Shown: in pieces, positions 45,227 to 57,440 of the stretch
How the letters are laid out: each line of letters opens with the position of its first letter
Numbering within the stretch: position 1 is the stretch's first letter
DNA from: Bufo bufo
Taxonomy: Eukaryota; Chordata; Amphibia; Anura; Bufonidae
Assembly (NCBI RefSeq): GCF_905171765.1
Contig: NC_053393.1
Location: 67,859,371-67,923,370 of the forward strand
DNA length: 64,000 nucleotides
Reading direction: 5' to 3'
Position numbers and translations under genes: made by a program
Notes under the pieces: generated by a model
Seen by the model: only the letters and a program-made list of their open reading frames with translations
Told to the model about the DNA's origin: nothing
The model's database searches: none

Positions 45227-46756
45227 ATCATGAGGGCAATCTGGGCTACCACCCAGGGCCCAGTGCTTCAGGGGGGCAATGAAAGTTTTGTCTCATTACA
45301 ATTTGTCCCTGAACAGGCACACAGCCTTCACCACCACTAACCGCCGGGCGGTTGTAAGCCTCATTAGGCCTGCTCACTGCCGAGGCCTGCTCCCAGGTCC
45401 CACTAGGGCGGCCCACCCCGACAATGCACACAATTTTTACTATGGATCACTGCGGTGCAAAGTGCTACCTTACATGGGAAAGCCACTCCTCGATGGGTAG
45501 CCGGTCACACTTTTAGTAAAAAGTTGCTGGCAATAACATACATCTTCTGGGTTGGACTCGGGTGCATTAAGCCCACTAATAAAATACATTCTAGGGGCCC
45601 AGTATGCAGCTACATGCAAATGTTACCTGACTACCATTTGCAAATTAAAGGGTGCCCCATTCTTAAAATACTTTAGTAAGAAGGTGACTGCGTTTGACGT
45701 ATTTGGTGGATGAGAACTGGTGGAACCTATAGGTGAGGATCCCAGAGATGCTGTGGCCTCAGGTTCTTTGTTGATTGTAACCTGCGGGGAAAACTACAAC
45801 TCCCAGCAGGTGAAGTCTACTGGCCAGTCAGATTTTTTTCTGGACATAGGCAGCATATTGCATCTCAGCCGGGCTATCTGTGTGTGCTGTACGCCACGCC
45901 TGAGGGTGGGGTGTGGGGCCCACGTCCTGCTGGCAGCCTCTGTCCTTATCTATCAGTGTAACTCACCTCTCACCTGGATACAGTAGATTCAGTCCTATAG
46001 GCTGTCCTGATCAGTGGAGGCCGCCTTGTTGAAGAATGACTGCCTCTGTAGTGGCTTTATGACCGGTCACAATATACAGCTGCAAAGTTGTGGCTGCCTT
46101 TACAAAGATGTTCTGAAAATACTTTCTATGGATCTGTCCTGGTGGAAACGGAGTAAAAATTCAGTGTGAATTGTGTAGGATCAATCAAATACGCTGATAT
46201 CGAGAGAAGTTTTTACCTTGCAGGGGCTACTTTGCACAACCCCCTTTAATTTGGTAGGCGTCTAGTCATCGGATCACCATGAGTGGCGGCAGGTGCCATT
46301 ACATACATAAATGATAGACACTAGTGACCTCCAGAATAGGAACAGATCTTTGCCTTAAGGGGTCCAGGGTCTGATTATGAGCTGACAGGGCGAGTGTCCC
46401 AGGGCCTCTACCATCAGGCGGCTATTTTAACTTTTCTCCCTAGCAGCCTAAGAATTGGCTGTATACCTTGGCACCGGCTGTGGTCTAATTTGGCACTATA
46501 TTGCACATTTATATATGCACAGCGTGCTTCCATTATACACCGTATGGCAGTAATACATAGCATTGTAAGAGGTATTATAACAGAACTGCATGACACCATT
46601 ATTTGGAAAGTATTGTAACATTACATCTTTCTAGGAGTTGGAGCTGAGCTTTTTCTAATAACTCAAAATTATTAGCTTTCCTTAGCAGGAAAAATGATAA
46701 AATTCGGGCTTCCTACAGTAACCAAGAGCTACGGTAACTGCATAGAAATACATAGC
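45227..46756. other. No gene or repeat recognised
   Basis: I see no coding domain and no clear terminal repeats. Words such as CCAGGGCCCAGTGC near 45255 may be an old hAT remnant. Confidence 0.35.
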
Positions 46757-46760
46757 TTAA

Positions 46761-47167
46761 AGGGGTTGTCCGGGTTCAGAGCTGAACCTGGACCTATCAC
46801 CTTCTTCCCTCACTCAGCCCCTCTGACATGAGCATTGTAGAATTTCTGGAGATCTGGTGAAGTACCGGGCTCTCCATCAGTAAGCTAGGCGTAGGCTTCC
46901 GCCTAGCAGTGAGCCTGGTGATGTCACTGGCACAAAAGGGCGGTCTTTAGCACTGCCCTAGCCTGTAAAACGGATAGGACAGCGCTAAAGCCTGTCCATT
47001 AGTGCCGGTGAAATCACAGAGCTTACTGCTAGGCGGAAGCCTGTGCGATGCAGCGCAGGGCTAGGGAGAGCATCGAAGCAGGAAGTGCTCTGATGCTTAT
47101 GTCAGAGAGGCTGAGTGGGGGAAGATGGGGTTATGTCCGGGTTCAGCTCTGAACCCGGACAACCCCT
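46761..47167. mobile_element. TTAA MITE abutting the outer nest element
   Basis: Ends AGGGGTTGTCCGGGTTCAG and CTGAACCCGGACAACCCC pair, bounded by TTAA (46757-46760, 47168-47171). The right TTAA is also the left target duplication of the element starting at 47172. Confidence 0.85.
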
Positions 47168-49979
47168 TTAACCTCTTAAGGACACAGGGCGTACAGGCAC
47201 GCCCTGATGTCCTGGTACTTAAGGACACAGGGCGTACCTGTACGTCCTGTGCATTTCCGATCACCGCTGCGCGGCGGGCGGTGATCGGAACAAGGTGCCT
47301 GCTCAAATCATTGAGCAGGCACCCTGGGACAATGCGCGGGGGGGTCCCGTGACCCACCCTGTGTCGGCGATCGCAGCAAACCGCACGTCAATTCAGACCT
47401 GCGCTTTGCGGCGTTTACGGGAGTTGCGGCGGGCGTTTGGCGGTGCCATCGGGTCCCCGTGCGGTAGAGCCCCCTGGATCTCACAGGCAGGAAGCTGTAT
47501 GAGTAATACACACTGTATATTAGGTATCGCCGCATCCGTATCGGCCGGCTCTATAAACATATCAAATGACCTAACCCCTAAGATGAACACCGTAAAAAAT
47601 AAAAAATAAAAACTGTGCTAAATAAACCATTTTTTGTCACCTTACATCACTAAAAGTACAATAGCAAGCGATCAAAAAGGCATATGCACCCCAAAATAGA
47701 ACCAATCTAATTGTCACCTCATGCCGCAAAAAGTTAGCCCCTACCTAAGACAATCGCCTAAAAAATAAAAAAACTATGGCTCAGAATATGGAGACACTAA
47801 AACATTTTTTTGGTTTTAAAAAAGCTGTTATTGTGTAAAACTTAAGTAAATTTAAAAAAGTATACATATTAGGTATCGCCGCGTCTGTAATAAGATGCTC
47901 TATAAAAATATCACATGACCTAACCCCTCAGATGAAAAGCCATTTTTTGTCACCTTACATCACAAAAAGTGTAATAGCAAGCGATCAAAAAGTCATATGC
48001 ACCCCAAAATAGTGCCAATTAAACAGTCATCTCATCCCGCAAAAAGTTAGACCCTACCTAAGATAATCAACCCAAAACTGAAAAAACTATGGCTCTCAGA
48101 ATATGGAGACACTAAAACATGATTTTTTTTTTGTTTCAAAAATATTATTGTGTAAAACTTACATAAATAAAAAAAGTATACATATTAGGTATCGCCGCAT
48201 CCGTAATAACCTGCTCTATGAAAATATCACAGGACCTAACCCCTCAGGTGAATACCGTAAAAAAATTAAAATAAAAACGGTGTAGAAAAAGGCATTTTTT
48301 GTCACCTTACATCACAAAAAGTGTAATAGCAAGCGATCAAAAAGTCATACACACCTTAAAATAGTCCCAATGAAACCGTCATCTCATCCTGATAAAAATT
48401 AGCCCCTACACAAGACAGTCGCCCAAAAAATAAATAAAACTATGGCTTTCCCGTAGTTTCTATAATGCGGTCACTTTTTGGAGTTTCTACTCTAGGGGTG
48501 CATCAGGGGGGGCTTCAAATTGGACATGGTGTCAAAAAAACAGTCCAGCAAAATCTGCCTTCCAAAAACCATATGGCATTCCTGTCCTTCTGCGCCCTGC
48601 CGTGTGCGTGTACAGCAGTTTACAACCACATATGGGGTGTTTCTGTAAACTACAGAATCAGAGCCATAAATATTGAGTTTTGTTTGGCTGTTAACCCCTG
48701 CTTTGTAACTGGAAAAAAATTATTAAAATGGAAAATCTGCCCAAAAATTACAATTTTTTAATTTTATCTCTATTTTCCATTAATTCTTGTGGAACACCTA
48801 AAGGGTTAACAAAGGTTGTAAAATCAGTTTTGAATACTTTGAGGGGTGTAGTTTCTAGAATGGGGTCATTTTTGGGTGGTTTATATTATGTAAGCCTCAC
48901 AAAGTGACTTCAGACCTGAACTCGTCCTTAAAAAGTGGGTTTTTGAAAATTTCTGAAATATTTTAAGATTTGCTTCTAAACTTCTAAGCCTTGTAACATC
49001 CCCAAAAAATAAAATGTCATTCCCAAAATGATCCAAACATGAAGTAGACATATGGGGAATGTAAAGTAATAATATAGGTATTACTATGTATTATAAAAGT
49101 AGAGAAATTGAAACTTGGAAATTTGCTAATTTTTCCAAATTTTTAGTAAATTTGGTATTTAAAAAAAAAAATATGTTTGTTTTTTTTACTCCATTTTACC
49201 AGTGTCATGAAGTACAATATGTGACGAAAAAACAATCTCAGAATGGCCTGGATAAGTCAAAGTGTTTTAAAATTATAACCACATAAAGTGACACTGGTCA
49301 GATTTGCAAAAAAAAAAAAATGGCCAAAAAATGGCCAAAAAATGGCCTGGTCCTTAAAGGGAACCTATCATTAACTACTAAAAAGCACCTTAGATGTATT
49401 CACTTACTGGTGTGACATAATATACACACAAAGATGCTGCATGCTAATGAGCTGATTTGAGTCCAGCGTGATGTCATTGAGTCCAGCGTATATTTAATTC
49501 AGAGCTATAGCCACTCCCCTGCCCACCTGCTGCTGATTCATATGGGAAAAAAACTGTCATTCAGCAGCAGGTGGGCGGGGAGAGTCAGGAGCAGTGTTCC
49601 CTCTAAGCCTTCGCAGCTGCTGAGCGGGGTCGGCTCAGAGCTGGGCACAGCGCCATCAAATGTGGGCGATAGGAAAACCTAAGATAATTGTCACTTCAAA
49701 GAGCATACAAACCTCTGCGCCATCCCATACAATACAGTATAACCCCTGCACCATCCCGTACAATATACAGTATAGTCCTCTCTGTTATCACTGGACATTG
49801 CTCTCCATATATAAACCATACAGGGGGAAAAAATCTTTGTTCCAGAGAACTTACATAGAAAAACTAATAACCAAGAGGCTAAACAAAACCCAGTTTCTGA
49901 CCCTTATGTTAAAACATAACTTTCATTTGATTGCTTTAATACCTAAAGGAAAAAATAATTAAAAAAAGCTGCTGTTTCT

Positions 49980-50370
49980 CTAGATGACCTTATGTTGATA
50001 GTAGTGGTAATAGAGTCTCAAGGGTCTATAAAAGCAGCTACACTATTTTTACAAAGCATTGAAACTCTATTAACACTACTATCAACATAAGGTCATCTAG
50101 AGAAACCGTAGGTTTTTATTTATTTTTTCTTTCTCTTTAGGTGTTAAAACATAACTTTAATTAGATTGCTCTAACACCTAAATGGGAAAAATAAGAATTT
50201 TAAAAACCTGCTTTTTCTAGTCTAGATGACCTTATGTTAATAGTTAATAGTAGTGTTAATAGAGTCTCAAAGGTCTGTAAAAATAGTGTAGCTGCTTTTA
50301 TAGACCATTGAGACTCTATTACCACTACCATAAACATAAGGTCATCTAGAGAAACAGCAGGTTTTTAAAA
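49980..50370. repeat. Two inverted-repeat pairs inside the hAT element
   Basis: CTAGATGACCTTATGTTGAT and its complement, with AGAGTCTCAA words, form two successive hairpins (about 49975-50107 and 50218-50365), each with arms of about 60 bp. Confidence 0.78.
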
Positions 50371-50399
50371 TAATTTGGGGGATCTGTGGATGACACATT

Positions 50400-51205
50400 G
50401 TTATGGGGGACATTATACAGGGGTAATATAACTGAGGGGTATCAGGGTACACTATACAGGGGTAATATAAGTTATATTACCCCTGTATAATAATGTCCCC
50501 TGATACCCCTTAGTTATATTACCCCTGTATAATAATGTACACTGATACCCCTTAGTTATATTACCCCGCCTTGTATATTTTAACCTGATACCCCTCAGTT
50601 ATATTATATAACTGAGGGGTATCAGGGTACATTATACAGGGGTAATATAACTAAGGGGTATCTATCAGGGTACATTATACAGGGGTAATATAACTGAGGA
50701 GGGCTATCAAGGACATTATACAGGGGTAATATAAGTTATATTACCTCTGTATAATGTCCCCTGATAGCCCTCCTAAGTTATATTACCCCTGTATAATAAT
50801 GTCCCCTGATACCCCTTAGTTATATTACCCCTGTATAATAATGTACACTGATACCCCTTAGTTATATTACCCCGCCCTGTATATTTTAACCTGATACCCC
50901 TCAGTTATATTATATAACTGAGGGGTATCAGGGTACATTATACAAGGGTAATATAACTAAGGGGTATCTATCAGGGTACATTATACAGGGGTAATATAAG
51001 TGAGGAGGGCTATCAGGGACATAATACAGGGGTGAGGGGTAAGATAAGTTATATTACCCCTGTATAATGTCTGATAGTAGCCTAGCCCTCCTCAGTTATA
51101 TTACCCCTCATGTACCCTGATACCCCTAGTTATATTACCCCCTGTATAATTTACCCTGATACCCCTCAGATATATTATATAACTGAGGGGTATCAGGGTA
51201 ATACA
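50400..51205. repeat. Array of inverted CAGGGGTAATATAA / TTATATTACCCCTG units
   Basis: Words CAGGGGTAATATAACTGAGG and GGGGTATCAGGGTACATTAT alternate with their complements at 40-50 bp spacing. Blocks at 50470-50700 and 50735-51000 are near copies of one another with a period of about 300 bp. The order of direct and inverted units allows many alternative hairpins. Confidence 0.85.
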
Positions 51206-52119
51206 GGGGACAACAGAGGATTCGTAGCACTGTGGGACAGGGGGGGGTACATACTTCTTTTTTTATATGCCCTCACCTCACCAGCTAGCAGGCGGCCAGG
51301 CGCGCAGGGTACTCAGATGCAGCGTAGCGCAGCGTAGCGTGACGTGACGTGACGTGACCTCAGCCTGCGCCGCACAGCACGCACTCCCTCTCTGCCTCCG
51401 GCGGGTCCAAAACTCCGCCCCCCTATTTGAATACTAGCCACCGCCCACCGGCAGCCCACAGCCAGGTATTGTAAATGAACTGACTGTGCGGCGGGCGGCG
51501 TCAGCCAGCAAAACAGACAGGGGAATCAGCTGGGGGCCGGCACAGCTGAGTGAGCGGGCATTATAAAATTGTGAGCGGGGCCACAATAATTGCTGCGCGG
51601 CCGCCCACCCGCGCAGCTTAGAGGGAACACTGGTCACGAGCTCATGAATATTCATGACTCATCATTATCAGCTGGAGCTTTTCAATACAAGATGTTGGCA
51701 GATTGACTGGGTTAATTAACCACCTCCGGACCGCTGTACGCACAGACGCGTCCTGGAGGTGGTTGATTCATTCCGAGTGGACGCATATACGCGTCATCTC
51801 GCGAGACGCGAGATTTCCTGTGAACGCGCGCACACAGGCGCGCGCGCTCACAGGAACGGAAGGTAAGAGAGTTGATCTCCAGCCTGCCAGCGGCGATCGT
51901 TCGCTGGCAGGCTGGAGATGTGTTTTTTTTAACCCCTAACAGGTATATTAGACGCTGTTTTGATAACAGCGTCTAATATACCTGCTACCTGGTCCTCTGG
52001 TGGTCCCATTTGTTTGGATCGACCACCAGAGGACACAGGTAGCTCAGTAAAGTCCCACCAAGCACCACTACACTACACTACACCCCCCCCCGTCACTTAT
52101 TAACCCCTTATTAGCCCCT

Positions 52120-53040
52120 GATCACCCCATATAGACTCCCTGATCACCCCCCTGTCATTGATTACCCCCCTGTCATTGATCAACCCCCTGTAAAGCTCCA
52201 TTCAGATGTCCGCATGATTTTTACGGATCCACTGATAGATGGATCGGATCCGCAAAACGCATCCGGACGTTTGAATGAAGCCTTACAGGGGCATGATCAA
52301 TGACTGTGGTTATCACCCCATATAGACTCCCTGATCACCCCCCTGTCATTGATCACCCCCCTGTCATTGATTACCCCCCTGTAAAGCTCCATTCAGACGT
52401 CCGCATGATTTTTACGGATCCACTGATAGATGGATCGGATCCGCAAAACGCATCCGGACGTCTGAATGAAGCCTTACAGGGGCATGATCAATGACTGTGG
52501 TGATCACCCCATATAGACTCCCTGATCACCCCCCTGTAAAGCTCCATTCAGATGTCCGCATGATTTTTACGGATCCACTGATAGATGGATCGGATCCGCA
52601 AAACGCATCCGGACGTCTGAATGAAGCCTTACAGGGGCATGATCAATGACTGTGGTTATCACCCCATATAGACTCCCTGATCACCCCCCTGTCATTGATC
52701 ACCCCCCTGTCATTGATTACCCCCCTGTAAAGCTCCATTCAGACGTCCGCATGATTTTTACGGATCCACTGATAGATGGATCGGATCCGCAAAACGCATC
52801 CGGACGTCTGAATGAAGCCTTACAGGGGCATGATCAATGACTGTGGTTATCACCCCATATAGACTCCCTGATCACCCCCCTGTCATTGATTACCCCCCTG
52901 TAAAGCTCCATTCAGACGTCCGCATGATTTTTACCGCTCCACTGATAGATGGATCGGATCCGCAAAACGCATCCGGACGTCTGAATGAAGCCTTACACGG
53001 GCGTGATCAATGACTGTGGTTATCACCCCATATAGACTCC
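52120..53040 (+). repeat. Composite tandem array with a captured palindrome
   Basis: Each 155-192 bp unit contains CCATATAGACTCCCTGATCA, one or more CCCCTGTCATTGATCA words, and a roughly 90-bp palindrome bounded by GCTCCATTCAGA(C/T)GTCC and its complement. Units start near 52127, 52317, 52509, 52664, 52855 and 53028. A two-unit block of 346 bp is repeated almost exactly (52300-52494 and 52646-52840). Confidence 0.87.
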
Positions 53041-53320
53041 CTGATCACCCCCCTGTCATTGATCACCCCCCTGTCATTGATCACCCCCCTGTCATTGATC
53101 ACCCCCCTGTCATTGATCACCCCCCTGTCATTGATCACCACCCCTGTCATTGATCACCCCCCCTGTCATTGATCACCCCCCCTGTCATTGATCACCCCCC
53201 CTGTCATTGATCACCCCCCTGTCATTGATCAACCCCCTGTCATTGATCAACCCCCTGTCATTGATCAACCCCCCTGTCATTGATCACCCCCCTGTCATTG
53301 ATCACCCCCCTGTAAGGCTC
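53040..53320 (+). repeat. 18-20 bp tandem repeat, about 14 copies
   Basis: Uninterrupted copies of CCCCTGTCATTGATCACC vary by one or two C residues. Length variation is likely. Confidence 0.92.
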
Positions 53321-53329
53321 CATTCAGAC

Positions 53330-56040
53330 ATTTTTTTGGCCCAAGTTAGCGGAATTATTATTTTTTTTTCTTACAAAGTCTCATATTCCACTAACTTGTG
53401 ACAAAAAATAAAATCTCACATGAACTCACCATACCCCTCACGGAATCCAAATGCGTAAAAATTTTTAGACATTTATATTCCAGACTTCTTCTCACGCTTT
53501 AGGGCCCCTAGAATGCCAGGGCAGTATAAATACCCCACATGTGACCCCATTTCGGAAAGAAGACACCCCCAGGTATTCCGTGAGGGGCATATTGAGTCCA
53601 TGAAAGATTGAAATTTTTGTCCCAAGTTAGCGGAACGGGAGACTTTGTGAGAAAAAAATAAAAAATATCAATTTCCGCTAACTTGTGCCAAAAAAAAAAA
53701 ATTTCTATGAACTCGCCATGCCCCTCATTGAATACCTTGGGGTGTCTTCTTTCCAAAATGGGGTCACATGTGGGGTATTTATACTGCCCTGGCATTCTAG
53801 GGGCCCCAAAGCGTGAGAAGAAGTCTGGTATCCAAATGTCTAAAAATGCCCTCCTAAAAGGAATTTGGGCCCCTTTGCGCATCTAGGCTGCAAAAAAGTG
53901 TCACACATCTGGTATCGCCGTACTCAGGAGAAGTTGGGGAATGTGTTTTGGGGTGTCATTTTACATATACCCATGCTGGGTGAGATAAATATCTTGGTCA
54001 AATGCCAACTTTGTATAAAAAAATGGGAAAAGTTGTCTTTTGCCAAGATATTTCTCTCACCCAGCATGGGTATATGTAAAAAGACACGCCAAAACACATT
54101 CCCCAACTTCTCCCGAGTACGGAGATACCAGATGTGTGACACTTTTTTGCAGCCTAGGTGGGCAAAGGGGCCCATATTCCAAAGAGCACCTTTCGGATTT
54201 CACTGGTCATTTACCTACTTACCACACATTAGGGCCCCTGGAAAATGCCAGGGCAGTATAACTACCCCACAAGTGACCCCATTTTGGAAAGAAGACACCC
54301 CAAGGTATTCCGTGAGGGGCATGGCGAGTTCCTAGAATTTTTTATTTTTTGTCACAAGTTAGTGGAAAATGATGATTTTTTTTTTTTTTTTTTTTTTCAT
54401 ACAAAGTCTCATATTCCACTAACTTGTGACAAAAAATAAAAACTTCCATGAACTCACTATGCCCATCAGCGAATACCTTGGGGTCTATTCTTTCCAAAAT
54501 GGGGTCACTTGTGGGGTAGGTATAATGCCCTGGTATTTTAGGGGCCCAAATGTGTGGTAAGGAGTTTGAAATCAAATTCTGTAAAAAATGACGAGTGAAA
54601 TCCGAAAGGTGCTCTTTGGAATATGGGCCCCTTTGCCCACCTAGGCTGCAAAAAAGTGTCACACATCTGGTATCTCCGTACTCAGGAGAAGGTGGGGAAT
54701 GTGTTTTGGGGTGTCATTTTACATATACCCATGCTGGGTGAGATAAATATCTTGGTCAAATGCCAACTTTGTATAAAAAAATGGGAAAAGTTGTCTTTTG
54801 CCAAGATATTTCTCTCACCCAGCATGGGTATATGTAAAAAGACACCCCAAAACACATTCCCCAACTTCTCCTGAGTACGGAGATACCACATGTGTGGCAC
54901 TTTTTTGCAGCCTAGGTGGGCAAAGGGGCCCATATTCCAAAGAGCACCTTTTGGATTTCACTGGTCATTTACCTACTTACCACACATTAGGGCCCCTGGA
55001 AAATGACAGGGCAGTATAACTACCCCACAAGTGACCCCATTTTGGAAAGAAGACACCCCAAGGTATTCCGTGAGGGGCATGGCGAGTTCCTAGAATTTTT
55101 TATTTTTTGTCACAAGTTAGTGGAAAATGATGATTTTTTTTTTTTTTTTTCATACAAAGTCTCATATTCCACTAACTTGTGACAAAAAATAAAAACTTCC
55201 ATGAACTCACTATGCCCATCAGCGAATACCTTGGGGTCTCTTCTTTCCAAAATGGGGTCACTTGTGGGGTAGTTATACTGCCCTGGCATTCTAGGGGCCC
55301 AAATGTGTGGTAAGGAGTTTGAAATCAAATTCTGTAAAAAATGACGAGTGAAATCCGAAAGGTGCTCTTTGGAATATGGGCCCCTTTGCCCACCTAGGCT
55401 GCAAAAAAGTGTCACACATCTGGTATCTCCGTATTCAGGAGAAGTTGGGGAATGTGTTTTGGGGTGTCTTTTTACATATACCCATGCTGGGTGAGAGAAA
55501 TATCTTGGCAAAAGACAACTTTTCCCATTTTTTTATACAAAGTTGGCATTTGACCAAGATATTTATCTCACCCAGCATGGGTATATGTAAAATGACACCC
55601 CAAAACACATTCCCCAACTTCTACTGAATACGGAGATACCAGATGTGTGACACTTTTTTGCAGCCTAGGTGGGCAAAGGGGCCCACATTCCAAAGAGCAC
55701 CTTTCGGATTTCACTGGTCAGTTTTTACAGAATTTGATTTCAAACTCCTTACCACACATTTGGGCCCCTAGAATGCCAGGGCAGTATAACTACCCCACAA
55801 GTGACCCCATTTTGGAAAGAAGAGACCCCAAGGTATTTCGTGATGGGCATAGTGAGTTCATGGAAGTTTTTATTTTTTGTCACAAGTTAGTGGAATATGA
55901 GACTTTGTAAGAAAAAAAAAAAAAAAAAAATCATCATTTTCCGCTAACTTGTGACAAAAAATAAAAAGTTCTATGAACTCACTATGCCCATCAGCGAATA
56001 CCTTAGGGTGTGTATTTTCCGAAATGGGGTCATTTGTGGG
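53330..56040. repeat. Chain of alternating inverted repeats (about 755-bp period)
   Basis: Same structure as 290-2960. Palindrome centres lie near 54024, 54780 and 55535, and the alternate centres at poly-T/poly-A tracts near 53650, 54390, 55145 and 55920. The 83-codon frame beginning MGPFAHLGC therefore occurs on both strands. Confidence 0.87.
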
Positions 56041-56658
56041 GTGTTTGTACTGTCTGGGCATTGTAGAACCTCAGGAAACATGACAGGTGCTCAGAAAGTC
56101 AGAGCTGCTTCAAAAAGCGGAAATTCACATTTTTGTACCATAGTTTGTAAACGCTATAACTTTTACCCAAACCATTTTTTTTTTACCCAAACATTTTTTT
56201 TTTATCAAAGACATGTAGAACAATAAATTTAGAGCAAAATTTATATATGGATGTCATTTTTTTTGCAAAATTTTACAACTGAAAGTGAAAAATGTCATTT
56301 TTTTGCAAAAAAAATCGTTAAATTTCGATTAATAACAAAAAAAGTAAAAATGTCAGCAGCAATGAAATACCACCAAATGAAAGCTCTATTAGTGAGAAGA
56401 AAAGGAGGTAAAATTAATTTGGGTGGTAAGTTGCATGACCGAGCAATAAATGGTGAAAGTAGTGTAGGTCAGAAGTGTAAAAAGTGGCCTGGTCTTTCAG
56501 GGTGTTTAAGCACTGGGGGCTGAGGTGGTTAAAGAAAGTGACCCAGCATTGTGCTAAGAGAATCAATCACTTATTTATGTTGCCCTTAGTTAGGACACCA
56601 TAAAACTGGTGACAGGTTCCCTTTAAGGTGAAAATGATCCCGGTCCCTAAGGGGTTAA

Positions 56659-57440
56659 GCTAGGTTCACATCCTGCATGTAGTTTTCATTGATGTTCAAA
56701 AATGTGTTAGAAATGTACATTTTAAAAAACATTTTTTGGCAAATTTTTTCAGAAAAATTTGATGGACAAAAAAAGACAGTGGAGTGGCTATAAGAGAGGA
56801 ACAAACAGATATGTTTTTTAAATACATCATTGGATAATCCATCTACTTTTCACCTTCCAAATTAACTAGCCTCAGTGGAGGTTTTGAAAAATTTGGTGAC
56901 TAATGATATAAAACTAAAATCGCTGCTTTGACAAATTTGACGTTCTATAAGAGAATAGCATTAAGAGAATTAGAACCGAACAAACAAGTTGGTACTTTCA
57001 CCTCCATCTCCACAACCGTAGACTGTGGGCAGAATTTTTTTCCAAGTCGCCCCTAATTATTCATATCTTTTATGAGCCTGTGGGAAGAGTACTTGTTCTA
57101 TGGTAGGCCACCAGGTGGCGTTATATAGATGACTGATTGTGAGGGAAAGGGAAAAGGAGAAATTAGAATATGTACTGTACATGGAATATCTATTTTATAT
57201 TTATTTTATCTATAACTGTTTTTGATCCTGCAGGGAAATTATGTTGGAAAACATTATTTACCACCTTAAGCATTGGGTCAGTTTTCATTTGTGTTATTTT
57301 CATTTTTCATTTCTTGCATTCCAACATAATATTTGTAATTTTCTGTTCATATAACCGTATTAGGGTTTTTTTTGTTTTTTTTTTACAGGACAAGTCTTTT
57401 TTAATTTCACCATTTACTTTACCATAGCTTAGAAATTACT
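56659..57440. other. No gene recognised
   Basis: The sequence starts with CTAGGTTCACATCCTGCATG, which resembles a decayed MITE end, and is otherwise AT-rich with no coding signature. Confidence 0.35.

Larger units (their letters stand above)
49592..51632. mobile_element. hAT element, non-autonomous, third layer
   Basis: Ends CAGTGTTCCCTCTAAGC and GCTTAGAGGGAACACTG pair. The 8-bp flanks GTCAGGAG (49584-49591) and GTCACGAG (51633-51640) differ at one base. No transposase. The interior is mostly inverted repeats, and the right end is CpG-rich with a GACGTGACGTGACGTGACCT run near 51340. Confidence 0.87.
51720..56528 (+). mobile_element. Complete hairpin-chain TTAA element, third layer
   Basis: Ends CCACCTCCGGACC and GCTGAGGTGG are bounded by TTAA (51716-51719, 56529-56532). 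In order it holds a CpG-rich left region with short inverted pairs (CAGCCTGCCAGCG around 51880-51918), a satellite block (52080-53320), a chain of inverted repeats (53330-56040) and a non-repeated right tail (56040-56528). It encodes no transposase. It matches 1-3429 in layout and unit number. Confidence 0.88.
49358..56622. mobile_element. TTAA MITE, second layer of nest
   Basis: Ends AGGGAACCTATCATTAAC and GGTGACAGGTTCCCT are bounded by TTAA (49354-49357, 56623-56626). Its own sequence is 49358-49591, 51633-51719 and 56529-56622. It hosts the hAT element and the hairpin-chain element. Confidence 0.87.
47172..56654 (+). mobile_element. piggyBac-family non-autonomous element, outermost layer of nest
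   Basis: It is bounded by TTAA (47168-47171, 56655-56658). The left end CCTCTTAAGGACACAGG and right end CCCTAAGGGG are diverged versions of the family terminus. Its own sequence is 47172-49357 plus 56627-56654. The body contains the family tail (TATTAGGTATCGCCGCATCC, CACATATGGGGTGTTTCTG). No transposase. The inner MITE entered at a TTAA about 30 bp from the right end. Confidence 0.85.

Noticed and set aside
52120..53320. Regular repeats with spacers that might suggest a CRISPR array
   Set aside because: Units vary in length, the 'spacers' are also repeated, there are no cas genes, and the context is a eukaryotic transposon.
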